Source: an uncultured Alistipes sp. (GTDB lineage Bacteria > Bacteroidota > Bacteroidia > Bacteroidales > Rikenellaceae). From it: a stretch of DNA of 16,907 nt. The position numbers and the translations under genes are program-made. The notes beneath the pieces were generated by a model that did no database searches, was not told the DNA's origin, and was given only the letters and a program-made list of their open reading frames with translations. Positions 15,030 through 16,907 of the stretch are shown here, in pieces; the stretch's first letter is position 1, and each line of letters opens with the position of its first letter. The stretch lies in assembly GCA_900549685.1 (NCBI GenBank), contig UROX01000040.1:1-16907 (forward strand), written 5' to 3'.

Positions 15030-15923
15030 TCACTCGGGATCGTGCTTCAGGACCAGTTCCACCGGGATATGGTCGGAGTAGGCGGCCGTGAAGTCGTCGG
15101 TGATATACCGGCAGCTCACGATCCGGTCCCGGAGGTCGGGGGAGACGTAGATAAAGTCGATGCGGCGTGTGAAGCCGTCTTTCCGGTAGTTCTCCCTGTC
15201 CGCCCACCCGGCGTCCACGAACCCGAAGTCGAGGATCGCCTGGCTGACGGCGAAGTCGAGTTGTCCGTCCGGGAGGTTGTTGTTGCGGGTGTGCACTTTC
15301 TCCTGCTCCTTTTTCCGTTGCAGGTATTTGCCGTCGGCATAGACCGCGCTGTCGAGGGGCGAAACCGTGTTGAAGTCGCCCATGATGATCCATTTCTCGA
15401 ACGGACCGCTCTGTTTTACCGTTTCGAGAACGGTTCGGATCTCCCGGCGGCGGGCTTCGTACAGGTGAGGGTTCAGGTGCAGGACGATAACGTTGTATCC
15501 TTCGACCTTGCATTTGATGAAGCCATGCCACATATTATCCAGAACCTTGTCCACGTTAACGACAGGCGTTTTGGAGGAGATCGACACCGGGAATTTAGTC
15601 CTCGATCCGACCGAACCCGGAATGAGTTTCGGATCCTTGCTGATGACGGCGTAGTCGTGGCCGTATTCGGCGGCGAGCGTTTCAAGCGTGAACTGCGTGA
15701 AATCGTTGACTTCCTGCAGGGCCAGGATGTCCGGATTCTGTTGCCGAACCCATTCCGCGAACAGGCGTTTTCCCTGGGTCGTATCCCTCCGCATCCCGTA
15801 AAGGATGTTGTAACAGATTATTTTCAAGTTTTTCGTTTCGCTCCGCGGGACGCAGGAGACGGACATGCCTGCGCACGATGCCGTAAGGAGGATCGCCGCA
15901 GTGAGTTTTTGGATGGTTTTCAT
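15030..15923 (-). CDS. Exported endonuclease/exonuclease/phosphatase (EEP) family protein
   Basis: This 297-residue enzyme has the metal-dependent fold shared by DNase I, sphingomyelinases and inositol-polyphosphate phosphatases, all of which cut phosphate esters. A signal peptide with candidate lipid cysteine C24 (MSVSC) places it in the envelope. All active-site motifs are present: N39 in CYNILYG, E71 in LALQEVND, H149 in VLHLNPH, D183 and N185 in MGDFN, D256 in RIDFIYVS, and S283-D284-H285. Substrate cannot be read from the sequence. Export and the phosphodiester theme of the neighbours make a sugar- or lipid-phosphodiesterase more likely than a DNase. It has its own ECF-like promoter 28 bases upstream and stands 67 bases before the sigma gene. 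Confidence 0.88.
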   Translation of the reverse strand: MKTIQKLTAAILLTASCAGMSVSCVPRSETKNLKIICYNILYGMRRDTTQGKRLFAEWVRQQNPDILALQEVNDFTQFTLETLAAEYGHDYAVISKDPKLIPGSVGSRTKFPVSISSKTPVVNVDKVLDNMWHGFIKCKVEGYNVIVLHLNPHLYEARRREIRTVLETVKQSGPFEKWIIMGDFNTVSPLDSAVYADGKYLQRKKEQEKVHTRNNNLPDGQLDFAVSQAILDFGFVDAGWADRENYRKDGFTRRIDFIYVSPDLRDRIVSCRYITDDFTAAYSDHIPVELVLKHDPE

Positions 15924-15950
15924 GGGGTCGGTGGTCTGGGTTGTCTGTAA

Positions 15951-15980
15951 TAAAGAACAATCATCTCCCGGGAAAGTACT
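15951..15980 (-). promoter_or_regulatory. ECF-type promoter motif before the EEP gene
   Basis: The minus strand reads AGTACTTTC (15980-15972), 12 bases, then TGTTCTTTA (15959-15951). It differs from the fecR copy at three of 18 positions and keeps the 12-base spacer. The second block ends 28 bases before the ATG at 15923. The first block lies inside a perfect palindrome, so promoter use could compete with hairpin formation or a dimeric regulator. Recognition by the local ECF sigma factor is inferred. Confidence 0.55.
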
Positions 15981-15992
15981 TATTTCCCGGGA
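15966..15992. repeat. Perfect 10-bp inverted repeat overlapping the EEP promoter
   Basis: TCCCGGGAAA (15966-15975) and TTTCCCGGGA (15983-15992) are perfect reverse complements around a 7-base loop. Each arm itself contains the palindrome TTCCCGGGAA or most of it. It lies 26 bases past the GDPD stop codon and covers the first block of the EEP promoter. It may end GDPD transcription, act as an operator, or both. A T run follows only on the plus strand (after AAAATTG). Confidence 0.55.
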
Positions 15993-16018
15993 AAAATTGT
16001 TTTTTGAAAAATTTTCTG

Positions 16019-16816
16019 CTATTTCCCGCTGCGTTCCCGGATCAACGCCTGAAGCAGTTCGGGTTCATCCGTCGTGATGTAATCGACGCCCAGATTGAGG
16101 AAATACTCCATCTCTTCCCGTGTGTTCACCGTCCAGACATTTACTTCCAACCCGAGGGCGTGTGCTTCGGCGACCCAGTGTTCGTTGGCTTTTAGGATAG
16201 TGTTGCGGTAATCCATTCCGGCATATCCCCGCTCTTTGAGTTCGGTCGGGGTGAGGTCGCCGTTGAGGTGGAAGACCCGCGTTCCGGGCATCTGCCGGAT
16301 GCACTCCGCTCCCAGTTCGTGGGCGAAGACGATGATCTCGGTGCGGTCGGCGACACCGTATTTTTCGAGCAGCCTTGCGACGAGCCCTACTTCGTAAGGG
16401 TATTTCGACTTGTCTTTGAGGTTCTTGATCTCCAGAATCAGCCGGGTTGCCGATGTTTTCCGCATGGCGCCGAGTATGGCTTCGAAAGAGGGAACATACT
16501 CTCCGTTACTGAGTCTGGTCGCAAGAATATCTCCCGAGAGGGAGGTTTCCATGGCAAGACCCTTGAATACCCGGTCGTGATTGGCGATAAGGACGCTGTC
16601 GGCCGTCAGCCACACGTCGAGTTCGGAACCGTAACTGCCGATGGAGTCGGCTTTCAGGAATGAGGTCACCGAGTTCTGGGCCGATCCTTCGGTTTTCCAG
16701 TAGCCACGGTGGGAGATGACCTTGGTTTGTACACCTTTGCCGGCCGTCTGGCCTATGGCGGGCATTATTGTGCTCAAGAGGAGCATCAGAAGAAATGTGC
16801 GTATAGTTCCGTTCAT
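16019..16816 (-). CDS. Exported glycerophosphodiester phosphodiesterase (GDPD)
   Basis: This 265-residue enzyme hydrolyses glycerophosphodiesters to glycerol-3-phosphate and an alcohol, probably in the periplasm. I chose the ATG at 16816 (MNGTIRTFLL, signal peptide to about G22). The upstream in-frame ATG at 16843 overlaps the second block of the promoter motif, so it would lie outside the transcript. GDPD residues are complete: H36-R37-G38, E65 and D67 in SELDVWLTAD, H80 in IANHD, E129 and K131 in LEIKN, and the closing VNVWTVNTREEMEY with GVDYITTDEPE. The usual PENT motif is replaced by SAQNS. It is transcribed first in the window, with its own ECF-like promoter. Glycerol-3-phosphate it makes could be imported by the OPA antiporter at 1941-3338. 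Confidence 0.93.
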   Translation of the reverse strand: MNGTIRTFLLMLLLSTIMPAIGQTAGKGVQTKVISHRGYWKTEGSAQNSVTSFLKADSIGSYGSELDVWLTADSVLIANHDRVFKGLAMETSLSGDILATRLSNGEYVPSFEAILGAMRKTSATRLILEIKNLKDKSKYPYEVGLVARLLEKYGVADRTEIIVFAHELGAECIRQMPGTRVFHLNGDLTPTELKERGYAGMDYRNTILKANEHWVAEAHALGLEVNVWTVNTREEMEYFLNLGVDYITTDEPELLQALIRERSGK

Positions 16817-16841
16817 TTTTATGGTTTTTAGGTGGTTTATC

Positions 16842-16871
16842 ATAAGGACAGCGAAGTGTGAAAAAAGTACT
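16842..16871 (-). promoter_or_regulatory. ECF-type promoter motif before the GDPD gene
   Basis: The minus strand reads AGTACTTTT (16871-16863), 12 bases, then TGTCCTTAT (16850-16842). Both blocks are identical to those before fecR, 2.5 kb away, while the 12-base spacer differs. This argues for selection on the blocks rather than a copied segment. The motif ends 26 bases before the chosen start at 16816. It suggests the GDPD gene is induced together with the sigma/FecR locus. Confidence 0.6.
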
Positions 16872-16907
16872 GATAAAAAATAGCATATTTTTTCTTCCCT
16901 GTTAACT

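Noticed and set aside
16817..16843. Upstream ATG of the GDPD gene at 16843
   Set aside because: It overlaps the second block of the promoter motif, and the ATG at 16816 gives a normal signal peptide. If the motif is not a promoter, this start would become possible.

Overview
The window looks like Bacteroidales chromosome, probably an Alistipes-like or other Rikenellaceae gut bacterium. The reasons are a paired SusC/SusD, an ECF sigma/FecR pair, BACON and choice-of-anchor-Q domains, Bacteroidota-type promoter elements (TAnnTTTG), few Shine-Dalgarno sites and fairly high G+C. The genus is a guess from G+C and gene style. All twelve genes I accept are on the minus strand, so transcription runs from high to low coordinates.

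Layout in transcription order: (1) an exported glycerophosphodiester phosphodiesterase (GDPD, 16816-16019) and an exported endonuclease/exonuclease/phosphatase-fold (EEP) protein (15923-15030), each as its own unit; (2) an ECF sigma factor (14962-14366) and its FecR anti-sigma factor (14294-13092); (3) a long operon-like run: SusC with an STN signalling domain (12936-9589), SusD (9572-8289), a phosphodiester glycosidase lipoprotein (NAGPA/DUF2233 family, 8246-7287), a BACON plus beta-helix lipoprotein (7281-5497), an alkaline phosphatase (5396-4269), a second NAGPA lipoprotein (4272-3352), an OPA-family organophosphate:phosphate antiporter (3338-1941) and an exported GH13 alpha-glucosidase/amylase (1884-205). 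A perfect 14-bp inverted repeat at 29-63 lies beyond the operon end. No gene-free stretch exceeds 300 bases; the two longest gaps are 1-204 and 12937-13091.

Read together, this is a polysaccharide-utilisation-type locus rebuilt around phosphate esters. It has two enzymes predicted to cut sugar-1-phosphodiesters, a glycerophosphodiesterase, a phosphomonoesterase, an EEP enzyme, an alpha-glucosidase and an inner-membrane organophosphate importer. A phosphodiester-containing glycan is a plausible substrate, for example alpha-glycosylated glycerol teichoic acid, a phosphorylated host or yeast glycan, or a GPI-type glycan. That is inference.

Regulation can be partly read from the DNA. A two-block motif, AGTACTTT(T/C)-N12-TGT(C/T)CTT(A/T), with the same 12-base spacer, lies 22-28 bases before the start codons of fecR, the EEP gene and the GDPD gene. 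It looks like the ECF promoter and would tie the two detached genes to the locus. The sigma gene has a housekeeping-type promoter instead. In the fecR-susC gap, the plus strand carries a perfect -7 box followed about 80 bases later by a hairpin and T8. This is a good candidate for a cis-antisense small RNA over the susC leader, like the DonS type known in Bacteroides fragilis. Two 9-base G/C homopolymers, one in the susC leader and one inside susC, are possible slippage sites.
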